Shown here: piece by piece, positions 26,446 to 34,886 of the stretch
How the letters are laid out: the number at the start of each line of letters is the position of its first letter
Position numbering within the stretch: position 1 is the first letter of the stretch
Source of the DNA: Fimbriimonadaceae bacterium
GTDB lineage: Bacteria; Armatimonadota; UBA10988
NCBI GenBank assembly: GCA_020850355.1
Contig: JADZEX010000075.1
Coordinates: 61,690 to 125,689 of the forward strand
Direction: 5' to 3'
DNA length: 64,000 nucleotides
Notes under the pieces: generated by a model
Told to the model about the DNA's origin: nothing
The model's input: the letters and a program-made list of their open reading frames with translations, nothing else
Databases searched by the model: none
Program-made: the position numbers and the translations under genes

Positions 26446-28549
26446 CGGTGCTCTCCGGGAGCAACTCCCCATCCCACCAGCCCCGCGCCGGCAGACCGGC
26501 CGGCATTGCGGCGGCCAGGCGCCAGCCGGCCGGCGGCGACCACTCGAACGCCGCCGCCTGCCGCGTCCAGTTCAACAGCAGCAACCGCGCCGTGCCATCT
26601 GGCGCGCGCCAGGCCGACTGCAAGACCGCCGGCCGCGGCAACTTCAGGATACGTTCCTGGCCTGGCGGTGTGAAGATGTAACGTTGCAGGAAGGCCACCT
26701 CCGGGGTCGCGCAGTGCAACGCGCCGGGTGGCAGCAGCTCGCCCCACAGCAGGTACTCCCGCAGCCGATGGAACCCGCGGGCGAGGTGCAGCAGGAACTC
26801 CAGGTCGGGTGCCAGGTCGGGGTCGGCGAGCTGCCCGGCGGTCAGGTTGCAGACCATCGGCTGCAACCCGAAGCTGACGGTGCGGGCGACCTCGAAGGCG
26901 AACTGGTCCGGGCAGAGGGCGTGCCAGTCGCGCTCGGCGGCGGGGTCCAGGCGGTACTCGGCGGGCCACAGATCGTCAAACGGCGGGATGCCGTCCAGGA
27001 ACGCGTAGTTGCCAAAGCCGACCAGCCGCCCGTGGTAGATGCTCTGGAACAGCGGCACCACGGCGCTGTCGCAGCCGGCGCGCCGCTGCCAGTTCCAGCG
27101 CTCGGCCGAGCAGTCCAGGATGATGTTGCCCTCGACCAGGTCGAGGTACTGCTCTTGCGTCGCCTCGGTCGACAGCGGATAGCCCGGCTGCTCGGCCCGC
27201 AGCCGGGCCAGCAGCCGCCGGAAGCCCTGCACGCCGTAACAGCCGCCGCCGGGCGGATGACCGTGGTGCGTGGCGTGGCAGGCCAGGTAGCCGCCGGCGT
27301 TGCCGATCATGTCGAGGTAGAGGCCGTCCAGGCCCAGCGTGCGGGACTCCGCAACCCAGGCACTGACGGTCTCGTGCCAGGCCTCCACGTCACCACAGCA
27401 GAAGGCCAGGCGATGCTTCGTGAAGGTGTTGAAGGCGTGCGAGACCACCTCGCCGTCGGCCCGCACCTGCGCCGCGGCGGGGCCGATGGGGTCCCAGGCG
27501 GCGCCGTCCTGGTCGACCGTCATGCCGTTGGTGTAGACCTGGACCGCCACGCCGCCGGCCTGTAGCGCGGTCACCGCGGCGCGGAAGCGAGCGGTGCCTT
27601 CGCGCGGCGGGAACCAGGTCGGGTACTCGGTGTCGTAGCCGTGCTGGTGCCACCAGTACCAGTCCAGCCCAACCGGCAGCCCCAGCCGCGCCGCGAGCTC
27701 CTGGACTGGTGGCACGACCTGGTCGATCCGGCCGCGGTTCCAGACCCAACAGGCGAGCTCGGCGAAGTAGCTGTGGCGGCGCTCGGCCGGGCCACGTTGC
27801 GCCCAAGGCTGCCGCAACGCCCAGGTGCGGTAGACCCGGCCGAGGTCGTACCACTGTCCGTCGTAGCCGCCGACGCTCACCGCGTAGGGCAGTTGCCAAC
27901 CGGCCGCCGGGTCGGCATCGCCGGGCGCCAGGCAGGTCTGCTCGATCCGCAGCACCCCTGCCGCGGCGCGCCGCAAGGTCCATCGACGGACCCAGCCCTG
28001 GGTGTCACGGGTGTCGAGGTAGAGCCCGTGCCCGCCCTCGGCCCAGCCGAAGCACTGGAACTCGGTGACCCCAAAGCTGACCGCCTCGCGGCCGTTGAAG
28101 AGGTCGGCGGCGGCGTGCTGCAGGACATAGCCGGTGCCCGTCGGAATGGTCAGCGTGGTGGCCGCGGCGTCCTGCCAGGCGACCGCCAGGACCGGCAGCG
28201 TCAGCTCCAGCAACTTCGTCCCGGCCGGCAGCCCGGCGACCGCCAGTTGGCCGTGCAGCAGACCGTCGGCCAGCCACCAGGTGGCCGTGACGCGGCCGGG
28301 CAACGAGCGGCCATCGGCCCGGCGCAGCCCTTCGAACACTGCGATCAGCCGCTGCCCGCTGGCTGCCAGCCGCGGCAGGGCGCCGGCGCTGCTGAGCTGC
28401 TCGCAGGCCCCGCCATCGTCGACGCCGACGCGCCAGCCGCTGTCCGGCTCGGCGAAGGTGTGGTCCTGCCCGCGCGAGACCAGGCGCAGCAGGCGGCCGC
28501 GGTCATCAAACTGCGCTCGCGTGCCGCGGCGGTCGCTCAGCTCCGGCAT
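26438..28549 (-). CDS. Glycosidase-like TIM-barrel protein (DUF6259-like)
   Basis: 703 residues, no signal peptide. An N-terminal beta-rich region (about 1-240) precedes a barrel with GLDWYWWHQHGYDTEYPTWFPPREG, VYTNGMTVDQDG, a segment GLDGLYLDMIGNAG, STEATQEQYLDLVEGNIILDC and a C-terminal beta domain (AWRAPDGTARLLLLNWTRQ). The acidic residues in LYLDM and STEATQE sit where GH-like barrels place nucleophile and acid/base (inference). The family is usually labelled DUF6259 and its substrate is unknown. GGGGAG precedes the ATG. It is 15 bp downstream of the glycosidase-like gene at 28565 and overlaps the SIS-domain gene, so all three are likely co-translated. Confidence 0.7.
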   Translation of the reverse strand: MPELSDRRGTRAQFDDRGRLLRLVSRGQDHTFAEPDSGWRVGVDDGGACEQLSSAGALPRLAASGQRLIAVFEGLRRADGRSLPGRVTATWWLADGLLHGQLAVAGLPAGTKLLELTLPVLAVAWQDAAATTLTIPTGTGYVLQHAAADLFNGREAVSFGVTEFQCFGWAEGGHGLYLDTRDTQGWVRRWTLRRAAAGVLRIEQTCLAPGDADPAAGWQLPYAVSVGGYDGQWYDLGRVYRTWALRQPWAQRGPAERRHSYFAELACWVWNRGRIDQVVPPVQELAARLGLPVGLDWYWWHQHGYDTEYPTWFPPREGTARFRAAVTALQAGGVAVQVYTNGMTVDQDGAAWDPIGPAAAQVRADGEVVSHAFNTFTKHRLAFCCGDVEAWHETVSAWVAESRTLGLDGLYLDMIGNAGGYLACHATHHGHPPGGGCYGVQGFRRLLARLRAEQPGYPLSTEATQEQYLDLVEGNIILDCSAERWNWQRRAGCDSAVVPLFQSIYHGRLVGFGNYAFLDGIPPFDDLWPAEYRLDPAAERDWHALCPDQFAFEVARTVSFGLQPMVCNLTAGQLADPDLAPDLEFLLHLARGFHRLREYLLWGELLPPGALHCATPEVAFLQRYIFTPPGQERILKLPRPAVLQSAWRAPDGTARLLLLNWTRQAAAFEWSPPAGWRLAAAMPAGLPARGWWDGELLPESTDG

Positions 28550-28564
28550 CGTGGGCTCCCCCTC

Positions 28565-31135
28565 TCAGCGCCAGCGCAGCGGGGCGTCGATCTGGTAGCG
28601 CGCCGCCAACGTCGCGTGCAGGGCGGTCAGGTCGGCCTCACCCAACGCGCGGTCGTAGGCGACGATCTCGGCGATCTGCCCGGCATGGGGCTGGTTGCCG
28701 CTCCAGAAGGCCAGACTGAGGTGCCCGCCGGATCCGAACTGCTCGACTCGCGGCAGATCGCTACGCTCGCCGGCGAGCTGGCCGTTGAGCCAGGCGCGGC
28801 CGGTGCGGTCGCCATCGTGCTGGTAGACCGTCAGCGCCGCGGCGCCCGGCAAGGTGCTCAGGGCCAGCCGCTCGCTGAGTTGGTGGTAGTGGAAGGTCGC
28901 CCGGCAGAGGTACAGCCGGGGCACGCCGCCGGTGCCGTTGAGGCCGTTGCCGGCCAGCCCAAACTGCGGGTCGTCGGACTGACTCACCAGCAGCAGCGTG
29001 AACGGCCGGCCGGCCAACTGCGCCTGCGCCAGGCCCGGCACCGCCAGCAGGTCGTCGGCGCCGTCGAAGGCGACCGCCGGCTGGTCGTGCAGGCCCCGTT
29101 CGTGGAAGGTCGGCGGCGCGGCCGGGCGACCGTCCAGCAACGCGGTCGCCGGCACCGTCGCGGCCGGGCCGACCCGCGCCGGCCAGGCCCGCACCGGCCC
29201 GCCGTCAGCCACCGCGCCGCGCAGGCTGTCGGCGCGCAGCCAGAGTCGCAGGTCGGCGGCCAGGTTGGGCGCGTCGGGCGCCAGGCTGGGTGGCGGCGGC
29301 AACAGCACGAAGCGCGCCACAGCCGGCGGGCTGACCGCCCCGCCGCCAACGGCACAGGCCGTCACGGTGGTCGTCGCGCGCAGCTCCAGCGGCACCTCGT
29401 AGACCGGCGAGGCCGCCCCAGGCAGGCTGCCGTCGAGGGTGTAGCGCACCACCGTGTCGGGCGTCGGGCAGGCCAGTCGCACGGTCAGCCGCTCCCGGCT
29501 GCGGTCGGCCGGTGCGCACTCGATGCGGGGCTGCCACGGGGTGGCCACCGCCGCGCCGGCGGGCTCGGCGACCAGGATGCCCCACGGCGCCGGGCCCGGC
29601 AGCTCGACCTGGCTGACCGTGCCGCCAGGCAGCTCCCGCGGCGCGGTCAGCGGGCCGTACTCCCCGCTGGCGGCCGCGGCGGCGTGTTGGGCGGCGTCGT
29701 AGGGCGGGGGAGCCAGGTAGCGCAATCGCAGCGGCCGGCTGCCGAACAGCCGCCGGGCGTCGAAGGTCAGGCGGACCTCGCCGGTCGGGGTCGGCGAGGC
29801 CTGCACCAGGTGCAGCACCACCGGCGCGTCGCGCTCGCCGGGCCGGGCCCGCACCGCCACCAGCAGCGGGGCGCCAGCGTAGGCCGCGACCGGCGGCGGG
29901 TCGGCGTACCGCGGATCGGTGAGGCCGGGTCCGACCACCGCGGCGTCCTGATAGCCGTCCAGATAGCCGGCGGCCCCGCGCACAAAGGCGGCCAGGTCGG
30001 CGTACTCGGCAGGCTGCCCGAAGTAGCGCGGCGCCTGCAGGTCGATGAAGACATCCCACGGCATCACGACGTTGGCGCCGAGCGCGTAGCCGCTGGCGAT
30101 GAACCGCCGGGTGTGCGGCCGGTCGGTCGACACGAAGGTCAGCAGGTACGGCTTGCCAAGCGCCTGCGCCGGCCGCAAGCGCCGCTCGTAGAGGTAGGCC
30201 GGTTGCCCTTCGCGGTCGGGATAGGCCTCGATCTGCGCGAAGTCGTGGGTGCGGTGGTAGGTGTCCAGAAACTCCATCGTGGCGTTGCACGACTTGGCGA
30301 TGTGGCGGCCGGCGTACTGGTCCACCGCCGCGTACATCGTCGTCAGGAAGTCTTCGGTGGCCGCCAGTTGAAAGTCGACGAAGTGGCGCTGCAGTGCGGG
30401 TTCGCCCTTCCACTGCGCTGCCCCGACCTCGGGCAGAGTGCCGACGCCGAGGAGGTAGGCGGCATAGTCGAAGCGCGGCAACTCGTGGATGCCCCAGGCG
30501 GCCAGCTCGCCGAGCGTGGCATGGGCCGCCAGGTACTCCCGGAAGCCGGCGCGACAGTGCTCACAGAAGCAGCCACCGTAGGCCGTGAGCAGATGGTTGA
30601 GCTGGACCCCATCCATCTGCAGCGCGTCGACGCCCAGGTCGACCAGGTGGCGGGCGTGCTTCTGAAACAGCACGGCGTAGTCCGGGTTGTTGACGCAGCC
30701 CCAACGCATGCCGTTGGCCTTGGTCCAGGGATCCTGCAGCGGCTCGCCGCGCAGGTTCACGGTCCGGGCGGTGGTGTAGGTCGGACGGCCGGTCAGCTCG
30801 TCGGCCAACTGTCCGTTGAGGGTGCCCGCCACCGGGTACCCGGCGGCCTTCGCCCGCCCCACAAAGTCGCGGCTGGCGGGGCTGCCGTTGAGGTAGACCC
30901 AGTCGAACCGCGTGCCGTGGAAGGCGCGGATCGCGGCTAGCGAGTCGCGCGGATCGGCGGCGTTCAGCGGCCGCGGCCAGCGGCTCGAGACGCACACATC
31001 CGAGGCCCGCGGGGCGCCCGCAGGCCGCGCCGTGGCGGTCGCCAGGTCGGCGAACGGCGGCACCTGCGCGCCAAGCGGGAGCTGCCACAGCAGCGCCAGC
31101 AGCCAACCCAGCCGGCGGACGGCATGGTCAGTCAT
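28565..31135 (-). CDS. Secreted glycosidase-like protein with CHB_HEX_C and LamG-like domains
   Basis: 856 residues. An N-terminal signal peptide (VRRLGWLLALLWQLPLGAQ) leads into a barrel-like region (DWVYLNGSPASRDFVGRA, WGCVNNPDYAVLFQKHARHLVDLGVDALQMDGVQLNH, AQIEAYPDREG) with a Cys cluster CFCEHCRAGF. At about 570-640 is a chitobiase/hexosaminidase C-terminal-type domain (YTLDGSLPGAASPVYEVPL). The C-terminal 220 residues form a LamG/concanavalin-like domain (NLAADLRLWLRADSL, AVAFDGADDLLAVPG, AWLNGQLAGE, QIAEIVAYDRALGEADL). It is probably a surface or periplasmic polysaccharide-acting enzyme of unknown substrate. Its ATG lies inside the end of the GspE-like gene (8-nt overlap) behind GGGAGGG. 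Confidence 0.75.
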   Translation of the reverse strand: MTDHAVRRLGWLLALLWQLPLGAQVPPFADLATATARPAGAPRASDVCVSSRWPRPLNAADPRDSLAAIRAFHGTRFDWVYLNGSPASRDFVGRAKAAGYPVAGTLNGQLADELTGRPTYTTARTVNLRGEPLQDPWTKANGMRWGCVNNPDYAVLFQKHARHLVDLGVDALQMDGVQLNHLLTAYGGCFCEHCRAGFREYLAAHATLGELAAWGIHELPRFDYAAYLLGVGTLPEVGAAQWKGEPALQRHFVDFQLAATEDFLTTMYAAVDQYAGRHIAKSCNATMEFLDTYHRTHDFAQIEAYPDREGQPAYLYERRLRPAQALGKPYLLTFVSTDRPHTRRFIASGYALGANVVMPWDVFIDLQAPRYFGQPAEYADLAAFVRGAAGYLDGYQDAAVVGPGLTDPRYADPPPVAAYAGAPLLVAVRARPGERDAPVVLHLVQASPTPTGEVRLTFDARRLFGSRPLRLRYLAPPPYDAAQHAAAAASGEYGPLTAPRELPGGTVSQVELPGPAPWGILVAEPAGAAVATPWQPRIECAPADRSRERLTVRLACPTPDTVVRYTLDGSLPGAASPVYEVPLELRATTTVTACAVGGGAVSPPAVARFVLLPPPPSLAPDAPNLAADLRLWLRADSLRGAVADGGPVRAWPARVGPAATVPATALLDGRPAAPPTFHERGLHDQPAVAFDGADDLLAVPGLAQAQLAGRPFTLLLVSQSDDPQFGLAGNGLNGTGGVPRLYLCRATFHYHQLSERLALSTLPGAAALTVYQHDGDRTGRAWLNGQLAGERSDLPRVEQFGSGGHLSLAFWSGNQPHAGQIAEIVAYDRALGEADLTALHATLAARYQIDAPLRWR

Positions 31136-32297
31136 GGTCCCTCCCGAGCGCGCGGGCGGCTTCTTCGGGCGTGGTCACCCCGGCCAGCACCAGCGCCGCG
31201 GCATTCGCGGTCAGGTCGGCATTGCCCGCCGCGAAGGCCTGCTCGCGCAACAGGTCCGGCCGCGCCCCGTCGGCGATGATCGCGGCCAGCGCGGCGCTCA
31301 CCTCGACCACCTCGTAGACCGCCCGCCGGCCCCGGTAGCCGCTGCCGCCGCAGGCCGGGCAGCCGGCCCCGGCGCGGTGTGTCAGACCGCGCGGCTCCAG
31401 GCCCAGGCGCGCCGCCGCCGCCGGGCTGCGCAGCGTCACCTCGCGGGCGCAGGCGGCGCAGACACAACGCACCAGCCGCGAGGCCAGCACCCCGCGCAGC
31501 AGGTCGCTCAGCAGATAGGGCACCGCCTCGCGCTGCAACAGCCGACCGATCGCCGCGACGCTGTCGGCGGCTGCCAAGTTGGCCAGCACCCGCGACCCTT
31601 GCAGGCCCATCGCCAGCGCCGCCGTCACCGCCGAGGGGTCGGCCAGATCGGTCGTCGCGACCACCTGCGGTGGGTCCGCAGCGAGGGCCGCCAGCAGCTC
31701 GCCAGGCTCGCAGCCGGCCGTCCCGCGGGCCAGCGCGGTGGTGACGTGCGGCAGCGGGCAGGGGTGGTCCGCCACCGCCACGGCATTGACCGTCGGGCCC
31801 GCCAGCTCCCGCAGCAGCGCCCATAGCAGCGTGGTCTTGCCCGACCCGCTCGGCCCGACCACCGCCAGCAGGCCGGGCGGACCCTGCAGCAGCCGGCGCA
31901 GCGCGGCCTCTTCGGCAGCCGGCAGGGCCAGTTGCTCCCAGGCCGCGACGCTCCCGCCGCCGCCGTGGCTGCGGACGCTGAGGCGCCCGCCCCAGGGGCC
32001 CGGCAGGAAGCTCAGCGCCACGCTGACCCAGCCCCCGGCCACTTCGCCACCGCCGCTGGCGCGCCACGGTCGGTCGCGGCCGGCCCAGCCCACGCCAACC
32101 GTCGCGGCCAGCGCTTCCTGCAACGCGTCGACTGCCCCGGACGGCAGCTCGGCGAGCAGCTCCCAGCCGTCGCCACGGGCCAGCCGCAACGTGCCATCCA
32201 GGCGACCGCGGTCGAGCAGGAGTTGGCTGTGCGGGTCGGCGGCCAGCCGCTGCAACAGAGTGGCAGCGGTCCAAGGCGCTGGATCCGCGGCGGACAT
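31128..32297 (-). CDS. Divergent GspE/PilB-like secretion ATPase, Walker B degenerate
   Basis: 389 residues, shorter than GspE/PilB (about 500-560). Walker A GPSGSGKTTLLWALLREL is intact at 148-165. The usual Walker B/Asp box (G-E-x-R-D) is replaced by VVATTDLAD at 212-220, so E becomes D, and the following His box is QGSRVLANL with no His. The C-terminal zinc ribbon is kept: C280 and C283 (CVCAACA), C313 and C316 (CPACGGSGYRGRRAVYE). Active members power type II secretion or type IV pilus assembly. Loss of the catalytic region suggests a non-hydrolytic or altered protein (inference). ATG 32297 follows GGAGAA. It is the first gene of a tightly packed minus-strand unit with three carbohydrate genes, and no other secretion genes are adjacent. 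Confidence 0.75.
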   Translation of the reverse strand: MSAADPAPWTAATLLQRLAADPHSQLLLDRGRLDGTLRLARGDGWELLAELPSGAVDALQEALAATVGVGWAGRDRPWRASGGGEVAGGWVSVALSFLPGPWGGRLSVRSHGGGGSVAAWEQLALPAAEEAALRRLLQGPPGLLAVVGPSGSGKTTLLWALLRELAGPTVNAVAVADHPCPLPHVTTALARGTAGCEPGELLAALAADPPQVVATTDLADPSAVTAALAMGLQGSRVLANLAAADSVAAIGRLLQREAVPYLLSDLLRGVLASRLVRCVCAACAREVTLRSPAAAARLGLEPRGLTHRAGAGCPACGGSGYRGRRAVYEVVEVSAALAAIIADGARPDLLREQAFAAGNADLTANAAALVLAGVTTPEEAARALGRDHD

Positions 32298-32390
32298 GCG
32301 GTTCTCCGGCCGGAGCGTACCACACCCGCCGCCGACGTAAACAGCCCTTGCTGCCGACGGGTACCGCGAGCAGACGACAAGGAGCCACGT

Positions 32391-34265
32391 ATGAACCTTC
32401 GCAGATCCCTGAGGCCGGTGATCGCCGCCGGACTGCTGGCCCTGCCGGCCGCCCACGCGCAGACCAGCGGCCAGGTGATTGCGGTCCGTGCCTACCGCGG
32501 CCAGGCCCTGGTGACTCGCGCCGTGCCCGTGCAGGCCGTCGCCGGCGCCCAGGAGCTGGTCGTCAGCGGCCTGCCCGAGCAGGTCCAGCCCAGTTCGCTC
32601 TACGCCACCGGCGACGAGAACCTCAGCATCCGGGCCGTGCGCTACCGGCAGGACGCCGTCCGCGAGGAACCCCGCGAGGAGGTCCGCGCCCTCGACGCGC
32701 AGATCGCCACGAAGCAGGACGCGCTCGGCGAACTCGAGAGCCAGATCAAGGTCCTCGAACAGCACAGCAAGTACCTCGACAAGCTCGAAACCTGGGTCGC
32801 CCCGACCGCCACCACCGAGATGAGCAAGGGCGTCCTGGACCCCGAGACGATCATCAAGCTGACCGCCCATGCCCTCGAACAGCGCACCAAGCTGGCCGCC
32901 GACCAGCTCCGGCTGGGCCGCGAGAAGAAGGCCGTCACCGAAGAGCTGAGCGTGCTGCAACGGCAGCGCACGCAGTTGGCCGGTCAGGACAGCAAGACCC
33001 GCCGCGAGGCGGTGGTCTTCCTGGAAGCCCGCCAGGCCGGCGCCGCCAGCATCGAGCTGAACTACCTGGTCGGCGGCGTCAACTGGACGCCAGCCTACGT
33101 CGCGCGGCTCGGCGCGAAGCATGACAAGCTGGCCCTGGAATACCACGGTGTGGTCACCCAGGCCTCCGGCGAGGACTGGAAAGACGTCGCTCTGACCCTC
33201 TCAACCAGCTTCGCCACGATGCAGGCCGACGCCCCGGTGCTGGCCCCACTGTATGTCGGCCTGCGCGAGGCCGCCGAGGCCGACGAACCGGCCAAGGCCG
33301 GCGCCGACTATGGGGAGCAGCGCCGCGCTTTGGAAAAGCAGCTCTACGAGCGCCAGGCCAACGACAAGCCCGCCGAGCCGCCGCGGCCCACGGCGAGCAG
33401 TGGCGGCGCTCCCGGCGCTCCCGGCCCCCGCGTCACGGTGCCGCGGCCCGAGACCAACGCCGACCTGGCCCAGGTCAACATCCTGGCGGCGCAGTTGCAG
33501 CAGTTGGAGCTGGCCGCCAGCGACGACGCGGTCCGGGTGGCCCGCCGCGCCGGCAGCAAGACCGAAGGCCTGGCCGTGGACTACGAGCTGCCCGGCAAGG
33601 TCAGCGTGCAGGCCCGGCTGGATCAGCAGATCTTCCGGATCGCCGCCCTCGACCTGAAGCCGCAGACCTACTACACCGCCGTGCCGATCTTCAGCGACTA
33701 CGTCTACCAGGCCGTGGCCACCACCAACACCAGCGGCCTGGCCCTGCTGCCCGGTCCCTACAACGCCTACATCGAGGGTGCCTTCGCCGGCCAGGGGCAG
33801 CTCCCGATGACCGCCGACGGCCAGGCCCTGACGCTCGGCTTCGGCACCGAGTCCCGCCTCAAAGTGACTCGCGAACTGGAAGAGAAGAAGACCGACCTCC
33901 GCGGCGGCAACAAGCAGGTCCGCTTCAACTACCGCTTCCGCGTCCAGAACTTCCTGGACCGCCCCGCGGTCGTCCGGATCTGGGACCGCCTCCCGCAGAC
34001 GCCCGGCGAGCAGGTCGCGGTGACCCTCCTGGAGGGCCCGAAGCTGAGCGACGACCCGCTCTACCAAGACCTCGAAAAGCCCCGCGGGCTGCTCCGCTGG
34101 GACACCGAAGTCGCCGCCGGCGCGGCCGGCGTGCAGGCCAAGGGCTTCGTCTACTCCTTCCAAATGGAGTTCGACAAGAACTACGCCGTGGGCGCCCTGG
34201 CCGCCGACCTCGAAGAACAGATGCTGCGCGACATCGAACGCCTCAAGGAAGGCCGCAGCCGCTAG
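32391..34265 (+). CDS. Secreted DUF4139/DUF4140 protein (MuiA-like)
   Basis: 624 residues. A signal peptide (SLRPVIAAGLLALPAAHA) precedes the DUF4140 domain (VIAVRAYRGQALVTRAVPV, VVSGLPEQVQPSSLYATGDE), then a coiled coil of about 100 residues (EVRALDAQIATKQDALGELESQIKVLEQHS and ADQLRLGREKKAVTEEL), and the DUF4139 domain (LNYLVGGVNWTPAYVARLG, HGVVTQASGEDWKDVALTLST). The family includes proteins linked to mucoidy inhibition; a molecular role is not established. AAGGAG precedes ATG 32391. It is divergent from the GspE-like ATPase (93 bp between starts) and is followed by a strong stem-loop. Confidence 0.85.
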   Translation: MNLRRSLRPVIAAGLLALPAAHAQTSGQVIAVRAYRGQALVTRAVPVQAVAGAQELVVSGLPEQVQPSSLYATGDENLSIRAVRYRQDAVREEPREEVRALDAQIATKQDALGELESQIKVLEQHSKYLDKLETWVAPTATTEMSKGVLDPETIIKLTAHALEQRTKLAADQLRLGREKKAVTEELSVLQRQRTQLAGQDSKTRREAVVFLEARQAGAASIELNYLVGGVNWTPAYVARLGAKHDKLALEYHGVVTQASGEDWKDVALTLSTSFATMQADAPVLAPLYVGLREAAEADEPAKAGADYGEQRRALEKQLYERQANDKPAEPPRPTASSGGAPGAPGPRVTVPRPETNADLAQVNILAAQLQQLELAASDDAVRVARRAGSKTEGLAVDYELPGKVSVQARLDQQIFRIAALDLKPQTYYTAVPIFSDYVYQAVATTNTSGLALLPGPYNAYIEGAFAGQGQLPMTADGQALTLGFGTESRLKVTRELEEKKTDLRGGNKQVRFNYRFRVQNFLDRPAVVRIWDRLPQTPGEQVAVTLLEGPKLSDDPLYQDLEKPRGLLRWDTEVAAGAAGVQAKGFVYSFQMEFDKNYAVGALAADLEEQMLRDIERLKEGRSR

Positions 34266-34285
34266 CCACCTGCCTCCGTGCCAGC

Positions 34286-34319
34286 CCAGCCGCCCGGCCC
34301 GCCAGGGCCGGGCGGCTGG
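34286..34319 (+). terminator. GC-rich stem-loop after the MuiA-like gene
   Basis: A perfect 15-bp stem (34286-34300 with 34305-34319) closes a 4-nt GCCA loop, 20 bp past the stop codon. There is no T-tract, so it may act by an RNA-stability or factor-dependent route. Confidence 0.45.
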
Positions 34320-34376
34320 CTGCGGGCCCGGCCCGAACCGCCTCGGCGACCTGGAGGGCTGTGCGCACGGGTTTGG

Positions 34377-34587
34377 CTGCAGGCCTTCGACGGCTACCGG
34401 CAGGCCAAGGAGAAGACGCTCCAGGTCTTACGACTGGGGGCTATGCAGGCGGGTCTCAAGCGCGCCCGGCAGGACCACGAGTACCGCGTCACCCTGGACG
34501 TAGCGTCGAAGCTGCCGGGGGCAGTGATCCACGAGGACCAGAAGCTGCTAAGGCGGTGGGACCGGGCGGTGACGAGGGCTGGGCAGC
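34377..34587 (+). pseudogene. Possible TnpB/OrfB-like transposase remnant
   Basis: A plus-strand frame reads KRARQDHEYRVTLDVASK then LPGAVIHEDQKLLRRWDR. This resembles the R-x-D-x3-K helix followed by the E-D-L motif near the end of TnpB-type proteins of IS605/IS1341 elements. Neither the rest of TnpB nor element ends are visible. The match is by eye and short, so other origins are possible. Confidence 0.25.
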
Positions 34588-34886
34588 GAATGGACGGCGC
34601 GCGCCGGTTGTCACACCAGGAAGGAAACCCACATGGAGCCGATGTACGACGAGACCTTTGCCAACGAGGCAGGCGACGTCTGCGGGAGTTAGGTGATCAC
34701 GCGCAAGGGCTCGGGGGGGGGTGGCGCAGATGCTCCGGGATGGCGATGGTTTGGCCATCATGGGCGACGTGGTATGCTGGAGACCGCTCCAACAGTGGGC
34801 CGCGGCAGAGCATCCTGGCCGCGCGGTGAGATGCCACGCTTGACCATGCAATCCCAACCCGCAGCGATGGCCAGTCGGAGAGAGCC
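34588..34886 (+). other. Non-coding or degraded segment with a 9-G tract
   Basis: A 19-codon frame at 34633-34692 (MEPMYDETFANEAGDVCGS) has AGGAAGG upstream and ends at TAG. Directly after it a frame continues, interrupted by a run of nine G at 34713-34721. Losing one G would join it to LRDGDGLAIMGDVVCWRPLQ. This suggests a decayed or phase-variable small gene, but no family is recognised. The segment ends at the SD of the AAA ATPase gene. Confidence 0.3.

Noticed and set aside
27641..30940. Very long plus-strand open frame opposite the glycosidase-like genes
   Set aside because: The opposite strand carries genes with clear family motifs, SDs and overlaps. High GC removes stops from antisense frames, and its translation has no motif.
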